DNA from: DAOUMU01 sp034409055
GTDB lineage: Bacteria > Chloroflexota > Anaerolineae > 4572-78 > J111
DNA length: 15,220 nt
Direction of reading: 5' to 3'
NCBI GenBank assembly: GCA_034409055.1
Contig: DAOUMU010000123.1
Span: forward strand, 1-15,220
Below the pieces are notes generated by a model. It was not told where the DNA came from. It did no database searches and saw nothing but the letters and a program-made list of their open reading frames with translations. This document shows, piece by piece, positions 1 through 8,273 of this stretch (position 1 is its first letter; each line of letters starts with the position of its first letter). The position numbers and the translations under genes are program-made.

Positions 1-72
1 AATTCGGTCAAAAATCTTTTGGCAAAAGTGCCAGAAAGCCGAAAGTAAACAACTTTTTAACTCAAAGATTGA

Positions 73-106
73 CCCTGCTAAAACTAAATATTTGTCAAAT
101 GCAGGG
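73..106 (-). terminator. Possible weak hairpin downstream of the headless frame
   Basis: CCCTGC (73-78) and GCAGGG (101-106) form a 6-bp stem, and the loop contains a smaller palindrome ATTTG-T-CAAAT (90-100). On the - strand it lies about 25 bases after the TAG of the headless frame. No clean T-run follows, so it may be only a chance or Rho-dependent structure. Confidence 0.25.
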
Positions 107-338
107 GGTATACGGTAGTGAATAATACATCTACAAAGGTCGTGCGTGTATCTGGCGGGCAGTTTGATAACCTGTAGCCTTCACAGCGGTGGGATTAATT
201 TGTGCGGGATCAGGAGAAAAACGGGGAATATAGTAGGGAAAATACTCACTGGTGATTATCGACAACTCAAACAGAGAGTCTTTTTCTTCAAAATGAATGT
301 ATTCGGCTCTTAGGTCAGCATGCCATTTATTGATAGAA

Positions 339-356
339 TAGTGACAAATGTCACTA
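339..356. repeat. Perfect palindrome, 8-bp arms with a 2-base centre
   Basis: TAGTGACA-AA-TGTCACTA is a perfect inverted repeat. It lies inside the headless - strand frame. The short centre and TGACA/TGTCA half-sites look more like a dimeric repressor site than a hairpin, but no regulator is encoded nearby and no promoter is obvious beside it. Confidence 0.4.
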
Positions 357-401
357 GACTTAATTAAATTTTTCAGATATAATGGATAGGGTTCTCCAAA
401 C

Positions 402-420
402 GCTTTCTTGACAAGAAAGC
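402..420. repeat. Perfect 19-bp palindrome, 9-bp arms
   Basis: GCTTTCTTG-A-CAAGAAAGC has perfect 9-bp arms around one base. It lies 45 bases after the previous palindrome and also inside the headless frame. The arms are longer than expected by chance in a window of this size. Its role is unknown: operator, recombination-related site, or a by-product of the coding sequence. Confidence 0.45.
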
Positions 421-532
421 ATATGACCCATCCCCAATGGTTATCATTACCAGAAACTGATTTATCCTTGATTCACCACCAAAAAATCTGACATTCTATG
501 AATACTGGATACTGCTAAGGTCACCAGTTGTG

Positions 533-685
533 CCGTCGTTGGCTTGGGCTTATCACCGTATCTTGAAGTTAGCGTGTACGATTGCTGATTTGGCTGGCGA
601 GGCGGATATTCAGACGACGTATAGGACGAAGCCTCTCCGTGGGATTGCCGAGGCAATACAGTATCGGCCTCTGTGGGTGATTTGA
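533..685 (+). pseudogene. C-terminal fragment of a YifB/ComM-type Mg-chelatase-like AAA+ protein
   Basis: The frame ending in TGA at 683-685 translates to AWAYHRILKLACTIADLAGE, then ADIQ, and after a short break IAEAIQYRPL. This closely matches the C-terminal domain of the YifB/ComM family (typically S-A-R-A-Y-H-R-x-L-K-x-A-R-T-I-A-D-L-A-G, then I-Q-x-x-H-x-x-E-A-I-Q-Y-R). ComM is a hexameric helicase that aids branch migration in natural transformation. Only about 45 residues of a protein usually near 500 residues remain, and the family signal fades upstream of about 533. The expected His-Leu/Ile turn before A-E-A-I-Q-Y-R is interrupted by seven extra residues (RTKPLRG, 623-643). The arginines expected in SARAYHR and KLART are Trp and Cys here. 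It is a decayed 3' remnant with no usable start. Confidence 0.8.
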
Positions 686-945
686 GACTGTGAACAACTA
701 ATTAGTTGGAGCATATCCTATGGGTAGTCCTCCCCAAGAGTGTTGGTAGACATAACAAGTAAATTTGAGAGTGTAAACATAGCAAATCAAGGTCATTTTG
801 TCGCAATTTGACGTGACTTCTACTGCTCAGAAGAGCAAATTTGTCTTATTGAAAGCCACCAACCCTCAACAGGGAGACCACCTATCTTTGTAATTGCGCA
901 ATAATTTAATTGATTTTATTAGCTTGTGAAAGTGTGTCAGTTCGC
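686..945. other. Stretch without a recognisable gene upstream of the first operon gene
   Basis: I see no convincing gene or good sigma-70 promoter here. There is a small perfect hairpin, TGCTC-agaa-GAGCA (821-834). The transcription start of the downstream operon should lie in or before this stretch, but I cannot place it. Confidence 0.5.
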
Positions 946-2469
946 ATGAATGACAACTCGATGACTGAATTAGCAGCATTAAAACAATTCCTCGAAAACA
1001 TAGAGTCTCAGCCTGATCTTACTTTATCCCACAAACAAGTCGAAGACTATTTCAAGAAGATAGTTTCGATTGCACACACCCCTGATGGCTACGAGAGTCT
1101 ATGTTGGGAAGTTGGAGTATGGTTACTTCTACTTTCTGATGACAAACAGAATAGTTATTTCAATACCTATGGGTATGCAGCAATTAGTGCTGCACTATCT
1201 AATGCCATTGCAGATGGTAACCTACCTGGTGGCCTTGGTTGGTATACATCTGGTTTTTTACCAAATGATGTTGATGGCGACATTATGCTGGGTATGCTGA
1301 GTCACTCCATCATCCAGGCTAATCTGAACCGAAGCTTATCTACTCATGAATTCACCTTGAAATTGGAGCAGTTGGACCCATCTGATGAGCATCTTGGTAA
1401 CGCAGTAATTAAATTTCTAGCACATTTACATAGATTCGGCATGGATTACTCGACTCAGTTAATGTGGGCCGCAAGACTAGTACAACATCTTTCTCCCGAA
1501 AATCCGAGCCAAAAATTAACTCTCCATTTAAGCCTTAAAGGGTTAGTCCGAGCTAAAAGATATATTAACGCATTCTATTGGCTGCAAGCATACTTTACCG
1601 ACAAGGCTGATCACGACCTGGAGGATATAATTTTTGAAATAATGTCTGCAATAGTCAAGATTACCTTGGATATGGATGATCGAGGTTATAAAATTCTAGC
1701 TCGTATGTCATATGATGATAAAATATTGCAAGTCATTTATTGTAGTAAGCGAACCCAGTTACTCCTCGCATTTGTAATATTGTGGTTGTTAGCTATGAAA
1801 GGTTTCCCGGTTAAGCAGGATTTTATAGATCAGAGTGTTAGTCTACTATGGGGGAATTATTCTAATCTAAGTAGATTCATAGGGCTATTTTCGAATTGGG
1901 CACTTCAAATTACTACACAAACTAATGTGGACGGGCCAAACGTAATAGCATTTGATTACCTTAGTGCTCCAAATCAAAGAGTTGTATATCTTAGTGAAAT
2001 AAAAAGCCTGTTTGATTCGTTACCAAATTACCGGGCAAGATTGGTCAAAGAGGTGTGGAAAGAGTGCCGCAATGAAATTTTTCTCCCTTTAGTATCTTCG
2101 TTAGAAGATGCTGACAAGCAAAAACTAGATAGAATAAAAAACGATATTAGCAACTTAGACCCCGATCAATTGATTGATAACAGTAAGACTTATAGACAGG
2201 AACATCACGCGAGTCGAATAATTACTGGAAAGACACGACAAATGATTGCAACTGATTTTCAAGAATATATTAATAAATTGGCTACTATTGCAGACTTGTC
2301 TCACCAAACTGACATTGCCAGGATGTTTATTGAGCAAATAGAGAATGATATAGAATGGGGAAATTTGTATCGAGAATGTAATAACCTTGTAGAAGAATGG
2401 CCCAGTTTAGAAGATTATATTGATGGCTATTTTATGCCCATCGTAGATGCTTGTGCAGCATCCAGTTAG
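946..2469 (+). CDS. Helical protein of unknown function, first gene of the STAND/kinase operon
   Basis: A protein of 507 residues from the ATG at 946. The frame also allows a TTG at 910 (519 residues) and an ATG at 961. None has a clear Shine-Dalgarno sequence, so the start is uncertain; 946 is chosen as the first ATG. The sequence looks almost entirely alpha-helical, of the TPR/HEAT-like solenoid kind, with no catalytic motif I recognise. A hydrophobic run (LLLAFVILWLLAM, about residues 270-284) could be a buried helix or a weak membrane segment; no signal peptide is visible. The last part is acidic and helical. Its 3' end lies only 10 bases before the preferred start of the large ATPase gene, so the two are probably co-transcribed. 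By position it may be a partner or adaptor of that ATPase, but this is inference. I do not recognise the family. Confidence 0.8.
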   Translation: MNDNSMTELAALKQFLENIESQPDLTLSHKQVEDYFKKIVSIAHTPDGYESLCWEVGVWLLLLSDDKQNSYFNTYGYAAISAALSNAIADGNLPGGLGWYTSGFLPNDVDGDIMLGMLSHSIIQANLNRSLSTHEFTLKLEQLDPSDEHLGNAVIKFLAHLHRFGMDYSTQLMWAARLVQHLSPENPSQKLTLHLSLKGLVRAKRYINAFYWLQAYFTDKADHDLEDIIFEIMSAIVKITLDMDDRGYKILARMSYDDKILQVIYCSKRTQLLLAFVILWLLAMKGFPVKQDFIDQSVSLLWGNYSNLSRFIGLFSNWALQITTQTNVDGPNVIAFDYLSAPNQRVVYLSEIKSLFDSLPNYRARLVKEVWKECRNEIFLPLVSSLEDADKQKLDRIKNDISNLDPDQLIDNSKTYRQEHHASRIITGKTRQMIATDFQEYINKLATIADLSHQTDIARMFIEQIENDIEWGNLYRECNNLVEEWPSLEDYIDGYFMPIVDACAASS

Positions 2470-2470
2470 T

Positions 2471-2476
2471 GAGGTG
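2471..2476 (+). promoter_or_regulatory. Shine-Dalgarno deciding the start of the large ATPase
   Basis: GAGGTG lies directly after the stop of the upstream gene and 3 bases before the ATG at 2480 (slightly close). The in-frame ATG at 2447 would give 11 more residues and a 23-base overlap but has no such site, so 2480 is preferred. Confidence 0.6.
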
Positions 2477-2479
2477 GAA

Positions 2480-5400
2480 ATGCTTATTGATGTAGACTTG
2501 GTCAGATCAGACCCAGCTCTTACACTAACGCCTCATCTTATGGAGGAGGCTGAGAAAGGTACATTAGACTTAAGTCGCTATGTTGATCTATTAGTAAAGG
2601 ATTTAGTAAGAGACTCAAATCCATTTAGCCAGGCCCTATCTTTAGTTAATGAAGGCAATGTCGCACTGGCCAAACGTTTCATATCTGAGCATGTTTTAAA
2701 TGAAAGGGAAATAGTTGAATTCGAGGAACATTGTAACAAAGTATCCCAAAATACAAATAATTTAGTCTTGAATGTTGACAAACAAATTACTCAACTTCGA
2801 GATAGGCTCGATCCAAATATTTTGAATAAGTGTTTGTCTCTACAACTCGCCTGGCAAAAGTCTATCCAGCAAGAAAGATATCACATCGCCCAACGTGAAC
2901 TATTAACTGCCCAAAACCTTCTTGCTGACGAGAAGAATTTTAGCCCAGAGCAAGTTCCCGATCAATTCGTTGGTCAGGATGGTATTCCTGCAAAAGATAT
3001 ACTCTCAGGTTCTGTTGTGGATGTGATTAAACAGGGCCTTTTATATGTAGAAAAATCCCCAGCGTTTACAAAAGAATCGGCTAAGGGACCGGATGAAACG
3101 GCACCTGACGAACCGGATGAAGCCTTCTCAGAATCTACAACAGAACCGGCTGAGGGACCGGATGAGGGTGCCAATGTATCACCAGAGCCTATTGTAAACT
3201 TGCTAAATCAAGCTATCAGGGCATGGAGTGAGACAACTTTACAAATTTCTCGCCCCCTGAGAGATCTACTAAGACCAACTGATAAACTTCCAAAGATCCC
3301 AAGCTACGTTAGTGTTAACCAGGCACTTAGACAGGTTCAACACCGCCGAAAAAAAGAACAACAAGAAGCCAAAAGTGCTCTAACAAAATACTTTTACTTG
3401 GTTGATGAGGATCGTCGACAACTTAAACATAGTTTCTATCAAGCTTTGATCATTTATGCTTCTGAGCGTGTCAAAGAACACATTAGGCATAAAGATTTTG
3501 ACTCCGCGAATCAGATTTACAGCGATATTATTCAGCTACTTGGAGATCATTCAAATTTACATTATTCAGATCAAGATATCTTTAGCTTTTACCGCGACGG
3601 GACTGAGGCTTGTGCTGCTGCCTCTGCCAAGAATACCAATCTATCATTTAGTGCGTTTGATAAATTGCTCTTACAGAAGATTGGTGACTTCCCACGTTAT
3701 ATTGGCGAAGCCAGAAACAAACAAATCTTAAAACAGGGGAAAGTGCTATTCTTCTACTATCGAGTCCAAGCATTTAGAGAAGTACAGAATTTTGATAATC
3801 TAATCCAATTTTATATAGAGTATAGTGTCTCAATCGCGAACCTGGTCGAAGGTAATATCGAGTTAAGTCGCCTTTATGAAGTCACAAAGAACCACTACGA
3901 CGAAGCACTTTATCGTAAAGCGGAGCATGAATTAACCGAGCTGGAATTACCTACTGAAATGGAGCTTGAGAACACCTTACAGTTTATAAAGACACTCCCC
4001 CCCTATCAAGTTGTCTCAGCCCTAAAGCGTATTAAAAAAAGATTTGCTCATGAGCTAACCGACACAACTCGATCACTTATGCAGATGTATGATTTAGTGC
4101 TGATCCTATTTGATATCCAAAAACCCGAAGAACTTATCTTTACTGGCGATAGAATATTGAAGTTGATTAGTATCACTAAGTCTGGTGCTAAAGGAACAGA
4201 ATATGTCCAGTTGATTCCTGAAAGTGAAAATTTGCCTCTGGGTGTTTTAGACAACTTAGAATCATTCGTTCAAGGGACAATCGCGGCCGTATCAGTCACT
4301 GACCTAGCCCTGGTGCGCCAACATATTGTCTATGCTCTGGAAAGTTTACGAAAGCAGCGCGAGTACTTACGAAATACGGGTTCTGCCACTCGTTACCTAT
4401 GGCATACACTAAGTGATCACTGGATCTCAATTTTGGTAGCGAGACAGCGGGCTATGTCGCGACAAACATCGCTTCAGTTAACTTTACATTCCGAAGAAAT
4501 TTTAGTCAATGAATGGTCCTCCCTGGTAATTTATGTGAAAAATGTTGGTCCTGGCATCGCCCAGGATATAGATATTGCCCTTACCAGTTCAGATTTAAGT
4601 ATCAAAGAACCCGCAATCGTCCCAATTCGCATCCTAAAACACGGTGATGAAGATAGCTTGCGTTTCATTGTCAAACCTCGTGTTTCCGGTCGTCAGGCTG
4701 AAATTCGACTCTTGGTTCGGCACTTTGACGCTGATGGCAATCCGGTCATCACCAGCAAGGAGCAAGCCCTTACCTTCAAAAATATTGGGTATAAAGAATT
4801 CCCTGCAAGCAGTCCCTATGTTTGGGGTCAACCGCTTAAAGAGGGTACAAAGATCTTTTATGGCCGCAGGGACGTTTTTGACTTTCTTCTAACTCGCTTC
4901 TGGGGTGAAGAGCGCAACAAAATTATTGCACTCCAGGGTGAGCGGCGAATGGGCAAAACCTCAATCTTACATCAATTAAAAACAAAAAAGATGTTCCGCA
5001 ACTATCGACTGGTCTATTTTGATTTCCAAGCTCGTTACGCCAACCTCAACAGTATACAAGCATTTTTATACCATTTTGCCCGGCGGATCACGAGTGAAGC
5101 CAGACTGCCTCGTGACTTACAGGTAGATCGTTCCCAGTTCCGGCTTGGATATGGAGAGGATTATGATGTTTTTGAAGCATGGCTAGACCGGGTAGAAGAA
5201 AAACTTGAGCAACGTGACACGCAAATCGTTATTGTTTTCGATGAATTTGAGAAATTGTTAGGCCGGCGCTTCGAGGATAATGTCAATGTAAATAAGCGCT
5301 TAGTCGAAGAGTTATTGCAATATCTTCGTTCAGTGATGTTGGTTCGCGAGCGGTTTAATTGGATTATTGCCGGTTCCTGGAGCTTGATTGCTAAACAACG

Positions 5401-6004
5401 TCAGTATTTTTCTTCGCTTTTTGGCATGGCTTTGAGCTATTGGGTGAGCTATCTAAGTCACGATGATGCCATAGCTCTCATCCAGGAACCAGTTCAAGAA
5501 TACCTGACTTATGATCAAGCCGCCACAGAACGTATCCTCCGCTTGACGGGGGGGCATCCATTTCATATCCAGATCATGTGTGATGAATTATTCAATCGGG
5601 CCCGGGAGTATAATAGCCATCAAATTACGGTAGATGATGTGAATAAAGTCGTTGATCACACCTTACAACAAGTTACCGAGACAAACTTTCGTATCGTTTG
5701 GACATCCCTGAACAATCCTGTGTCACGTAAAGTGCTTGCAGCGGTGGCTGAAGCAACGCAAGCAGACTCAAATACCTTCGTCTACAAAGATGAAGTATTC
5801 AATTTTCTACGTCAGAAAAATCCTGGACAAGGTGAAGAGTCATTCTATGCCGTGTTAGATGTAGAAGATGGTGAATTAATGCAGCGCGAACTGATTGAAA
5901 CCCATCCGGTCGATTCTGAGCGGGTGAGAGTCCGGAGTGAACTGCTTCATTGCTGGTTACGTAAAGCAAAGCCTTTAGTTACTGTGTTGCGAGAAGAAAG
6001 ATGA
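2480..6004 (+). CDS. Large STAND-like P-loop ATPase with helical N-terminus and CARDB-like domain
   Basis: A protein of 1174 residues from the ATG at 2480 (1185 from 2447). Order of parts: a long helical N-terminal region (about 1-650), broken by an acidic low-complexity linker rich in Pro-Asp-Glu (about 200-240); a beta-rich CARDB-like domain (about 665-770, with VNEWSSLVIYVKNVGPGIAQ); then a P-loop ATPase domain. Walker A is GERRMGKTS (residues 820-828, Lys826) and Walker B is IVIVFDEFEKL (Asp921, Glu922). These are followed by WIIAGSW and GGHPFHIQIMCDELFNRA, typical of archaeal-ATPase/AAA_16/STAND-type NTPases, and a C-terminal winged-helix-like tail. Such proteins act as nucleotide-driven switches that oligomerise on sensing a ligand. 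The N-terminal region would be the sensor or effector part (inference). The ATPase looks catalytically intact. The stop overlaps the next start as ATGA, so the two are likely translationally coupled. The exact subfamily is not recognised. Confidence 0.88.
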   Translation: MLIDVDLVRSDPALTLTPHLMEEAEKGTLDLSRYVDLLVKDLVRDSNPFSQALSLVNEGNVALAKRFISEHVLNEREIVEFEEHCNKVSQNTNNLVLNVDKQITQLRDRLDPNILNKCLSLQLAWQKSIQQERYHIAQRELLTAQNLLADEKNFSPEQVPDQFVGQDGIPAKDILSGSVVDVIKQGLLYVEKSPAFTKESAKGPDETAPDEPDEAFSESTTEPAEGPDEGANVSPEPIVNLLNQAIRAWSETTLQISRPLRDLLRPTDKLPKIPSYVSVNQALRQVQHRRKKEQQEAKSALTKYFYLVDEDRRQLKHSFYQALIIYASERVKEHIRHKDFDSANQIYSDIIQLLGDHSNLHYSDQDIFSFYRDGTEACAAASAKNTNLSFSAFDKLLLQKIGDFPRYIGEARNKQILKQGKVLFFYYRVQAFREVQNFDNLIQFYIEYSVSIANLVEGNIELSRLYEVTKNHYDEALYRKAEHELTELELPTEMELENTLQFIKTLPPYQVVSALKRIKKRFAHELTDTTRSLMQMYDLVLILFDIQKPEELIFTGDRILKLISITKSGAKGTEYVQLIPESENLPLGVLDNLESFVQGTIAAVSVTDLALVRQHIVYALESLRKQREYLRNTGSATRYLWHTLSDHWISILVARQRAMSRQTSLQLTLHSEEILVNEWSSLVIYVKNVGPGIAQDIDIALTSSDLSIKEPAIVPIRILKHGDEDSLRFIVKPRVSGRQAEIRLLVRHFDADGNPVITSKEQALTFKNIGYKEFPASSPYVWGQPLKEGTKIFYGRRDVFDFLLTRFWGEERNKIIALQGERRMGKTSILHQLKTKKMFRNYRLVYFDFQARYANLNSIQAFLYHFARRITSEARLPRDLQVDRSQFRLGYGEDYDVFEAWLDRVEEKLEQRDTQIVIVFDEFEKLLGRRFEDNVNVNKRLVEELLQYLRSVMLVRERFNWIIAGSWSLIAKQRQYFSSLFGMALSYWVSYLSHDDAIALIQEPVQEYLTYDQAATERILRLTGGHPFHIQIMCDELFNRAREYNSHQITVDDVNKVVDHTLQQVTETNFRIVWTSLNNPVSRKVLAAVAEATQADSNTFVYKDEVFNFLRQKNPGQGEESFYAVLDVEDGELMQRELIETHPVDSERVRVRSELLHCWLRKAKPLVTVLREER
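3078..3165 (+). repeat. Imperfect in-frame direct repeat in the acidic linker
   Basis: Two 19-base copies (3078-3096 and 3147-3165) differ at one base, and a partial third copy of the core ACCGGATGA lies at 3112-3120. All are in phase by multiples of three and encode Gly/Glu-Pro-Asp-Glu. It reads as a slippage-grown acidic hinge between helical parts of the large ATPase. Confidence 0.7.
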
Positions 6005-7998
6005 TACTACCAGTTAATCCTTACCAATACACAAATCCTGTCTATCACAAGAGCGAATTTTTTGACCGTCAGTTTGTAATAAATCGTTTACGTCAAGCGT
6101 TACATGCTCACAGATCTATCCAACTGATAGGGCAGTGGCGAATTGGCAAAAGCTCTCTATTGCGATACGTGCAAGAGCATCTGGCTGAATTTGTTGACGA
6201 CGACCGAGCTATTGCTATTTACTATGATCTATTGCGCCGCCCTCAATTGCGCAATGGAGATGACTTTTTCGCCCGAATCTTGCAATTGATGAGTAACACC
6301 CTTGTGGAACGTGGTCAACAAGGAGCTGCTCTGCCCCCGCAAATGGACTTAACTGACCCTATTGAGTTCGAGGAGTTTTGCGACTGCTGGATTGACAAAG
6401 AAGGTTATCGATTTATTCTCTTGCTAGATGAATTCGGTTCAATTGCTCGCAATAAAAACTTTGATTGGAACTTTTTTGCTAATCTACGAAGTACAATCCC
6501 AGATTTAACCTACATATTAGCGTCGCCACGCAGCCTGTCAGATTTTGCCCATGAACAAGTAATCACTTCACCGCTATGGAATCAACTTCAACTAATTCAG
6601 GTAACTTTATTTGAGAAGCGTCAATTTATTCAGGAGTTAATTCATAAACCTGTCGAACAGATCGGCCTGTCATGGCCTGATAAAGCCGAAAATTTTGTTT
6701 ATGAGCGAGGTGGACAGTATCCTTGTTATATTCAGATGGCTGCCACTGCTCTCTACGATACTTATGATCAGGGGCAACTGAATTATAAACAGGCTGAGAA
6801 GGTTTTTCGCGATACAGCAACTGACCATTTTCGCCATTTATGGACAAAAACTTTATATGACCAGTATCGTCCTAAGCGAGAAGACTTGTTACGGATGGCC
6901 TTGCTTGATCTAGTTCATGGGCGTGGGATTGATGATGATCTGGCAGAAGATCTAGAGTTTCGTAGTTTAGTGTGGCGTAATGAATCCACAGATCAATGGG
7001 AACCATTTTCAGTTTGGTTTGCAGACTGGCTTCGTCGTTGGTCTACAGACAAACGAATCCAAACCGAGGCTGAGAGTAAGCGACTCCGAAAGCAAACTAA
7101 AAGTAAGTTCCCTAAATCTTCACTATCAGATCTGAGTTTACAAAAAGGACAACTTGTGGGGGAGCAGTATCGAGTGCAGAAAACTGTTGGTGCCACAAGA
7201 TATAGTCAAGTTGTTGTCGCCTATGATGAAAGCCTGAAGCGTAAAGTCGTTATAAAGTGTCTGCGTGTAGATCAAGAACCTGATGATATTGCTCAGAGAC
7301 TTCGGGAAAATCTATTGCGTGGAGCGGGTATTATGGCTAACCTCGATCATCCCAATATAGGAAGAGTGTATCATGCCTTGCTGAACCCTTTGGGAGTCGT
7401 CATGCAGTGGATAGAGGGATTGTCTTTTCAAGACATATTAGACATAGGAAGAAGAATCTCAGCAACTGATGCCATTAAGATTGGTATTGAACTGGCAAGT
7501 GCATTAAATTATGCCCATGAACAAGGTGTCATCCATCGTGATATCAAACCTGGTAATATTATCTTAACAGAGAGTGAAAAGCCGGTGTTAATTGACTTTG
7601 ATATTGCTCGTGCCACTGCTTGTGAAACCATTTCTCGTCTCAATGATGGCTCATTTGGCTATGTTGGTACCAAAGAATATAGTGCACCAGAACAATTTCT
7701 CAATCCAGAAGGAGTAGGGTCACCTACGGACTTGTTCGCATTGGGGTTAGTGTTATACCGGTTATTGACTGGCAGATTGCCTTATGAGCATGGTAATCTT
7801 CCGTCACTTTATGAAGAAGGCCATTTTCCAAAACCAGAGCAGTTCGATATACCCGAGCCATTATACCGTATACTATACTCATTACTTCACCAACAGCCTG
7901 GTAAGCGCCCTACAGCTGCAAAACTGTGTGATGAATTAAAAACGTGTGCTAGCTTTTTAGAGACATACGATAGTGAGTTTCAGAAATTGGATGTCTAA
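6001..7998 (+). CDS. STAND-like ATPase fused to a Hanks-type Ser/Thr protein kinase
   Basis: A 665-residue fusion. Residues about 18-350 are a P-loop ATPase domain with Walker A GQWRIGKS (44-51, Lys50) and Walker B FILLLDEF (Asp143, Glu144), similar in plan to the C-terminal ATPase of the upstream protein. Residues about 385-650 are a protein kinase: VVIKCL with Lys419, HRDIKPGN with catalytic Asp514 and Asn519, and APE at 562-564. Three oddities: the glycine loop is poor in glycine (VGATRYSQVV), the position expected for the helix-C glutamate reads Gly441, and DFG is DFD (532-534). HRD, the metal-binding aspartate and the lysine remain, so activity is plausible but atypical. No membrane segment is visible. 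The ATG overlaps the preceding stop, arguing for coupled expression. The ATPase probably gates the kinase, which would phosphorylate a partner in the locus (inference). Confidence 0.9.
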   Translation: MILPVNPYQYTNPVYHKSEFFDRQFVINRLRQALHAHRSIQLIGQWRIGKSSLLRYVQEHLAEFVDDDRAIAIYYDLLRRPQLRNGDDFFARILQLMSNTLVERGQQGAALPPQMDLTDPIEFEEFCDCWIDKEGYRFILLLDEFGSIARNKNFDWNFFANLRSTIPDLTYILASPRSLSDFAHEQVITSPLWNQLQLIQVTLFEKRQFIQELIHKPVEQIGLSWPDKAENFVYERGGQYPCYIQMAATALYDTYDQGQLNYKQAEKVFRDTATDHFRHLWTKTLYDQYRPKREDLLRMALLDLVHGRGIDDDLAEDLEFRSLVWRNESTDQWEPFSVWFADWLRRWSTDKRIQTEAESKRLRKQTKSKFPKSSLSDLSLQKGQLVGEQYRVQKTVGATRYSQVVVAYDESLKRKVVIKCLRVDQEPDDIAQRLRENLLRGAGIMANLDHPNIGRVYHALLNPLGVVMQWIEGLSFQDILDIGRRISATDAIKIGIELASALNYAHEQGVIHRDIKPGNIILTESEKPVLIDFDIARATACETISRLNDGSFGYVGTKEYSAPEQFLNPEGVGSPTDLFALGLVLYRLLTGRLPYEHGNLPSLYEEGHFPKPEQFDIPEPLYRILYSLLHQQPGKRPTAAKLCDELKTCASFLETYDSEFQKLDV

Positions 7999-8016
7999 AA
8001 ACGTACATTAGGGCAG

Positions 8017-8154
8017 ATGAATTTGCCATCTTCCTCAATAGAGTCAATTGCCCGATATCGTCTGTTCGGTTGTGGTGGAGGAACACACCAATCACGAGTA
8101 TGTCGATTTTGTAAAGACTCAATAACGCTACCCGAAAGATTCTGCTGTCATTGA
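8017..8154 (+). pseudogene. Zinc-ribbon remnant, probable N-terminus of a decayed kinase gene
   Basis: An ATG-started frame of 45 codons ends CRFCKDSITLPERFCCH then TGA. Cys-x2-Cys-x10-Cys-x2-[stop] matches the spacing of the small zinc ribbons (CxxC, ten residues ending in Phe, CxxC) common at the N-termini of bacterial signalling proteins, with the fourth Cys codon replaced by TGA (8152-8154), one base from TGT or TGC. A further Cys is at 8071. The frame is in phase with the preceding kinase gene and open from its stop codon onward. Together with the kinase fragments that follow, it is best read as the 5' end of one dead gene. The - strand is also open here for about 50 codons, so the call is not certain. 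Confidence 0.45.
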
Positions 8155-8273
8155 GTAATAATAACCTCCATCAAGGGTCAACCAAAACAAGAGAGGTGTA
8201 TTATACTAAGCGCACGCTAAAATTTCCATTTTACGAACGAAACTATTTAGCCCGACATACTACATATTGAGGC

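Larger units (their letters stand above)
131..472 (-). pseudogene. Headless reading frame, remnant of an unidentified protein
   Basis: On the - strand the frame stays open for 113 codons between a TGA (475-473) and a TAG (133-131), with no ATG and no plausible start near its beginning; the only GTG is close to the C-terminal end. The translation looks like real protein: it begins with a stretch containing GNDNHWGWVICFLVKKAFGE and ends with EYFPYYIPRFSPDPAQINPT followed by VKATGYQTARQIHARPL. An ATG at 494-492 opens a neighbouring frame that stops at 464-462, so one frameshift near 465-475 could have separated the start from the body. I do not recognise the family. The most likely reading is the 3' part of a disrupted gene whose 5' end was lost where it meets the YifB/ComM fragment. 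A chance open frame is possible, but 113 codons without a stop in AT-rich DNA is uncommon. Confidence 0.45.

Noticed and set aside
21..34. Small hairpin TGGCA-AAAG-TGCCA near the left edge
   Set aside because: It has only a 5-bp stem, with no T-run on the + strand and no gene end nearby in the window. It is too weak to call a terminator.
462..656. 64-residue - strand frame over the YifB/ComM fragment
   Set aside because: It is the shadow of the clear YifB/ComM similarity on the + strand. Only its last few codons might belong to the start of the headless - strand gene.
728..904. Reading frame on the + strand with protein-like stretches (for example RDFYCSEEQICLIESHQPST) just before the first operon gene
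   Set aside because: It is interrupted by TGA at 809-811, is short, has no good ribosome binding site and matches no family I recognise. Two pieces of this size are expected by chance.
1753..1800. Hydrophobic run in the first operon protein as a membrane anchor
   Set aside because: It is short, single and embedded in a helical soluble-looking protein without a signal peptide. A buried helix is as likely.
3078..3165. Repeat in the large ATPase gene as a CRISPR-like or mobile repeat
   Set aside because: The copies are in phase with the codons, few, and encode an acidic Pro-Asp-Glu linker, so coding-sequence slippage explains them.
7995..8147. Open - strand frame of about 50 codons opposite the zinc-ribbon remnant
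   Set aside because: It has no start codon and no recognisable motif, whereas the + strand shows cysteine spacing typical of a zinc ribbon and leads into kinase fragments in the same direction.
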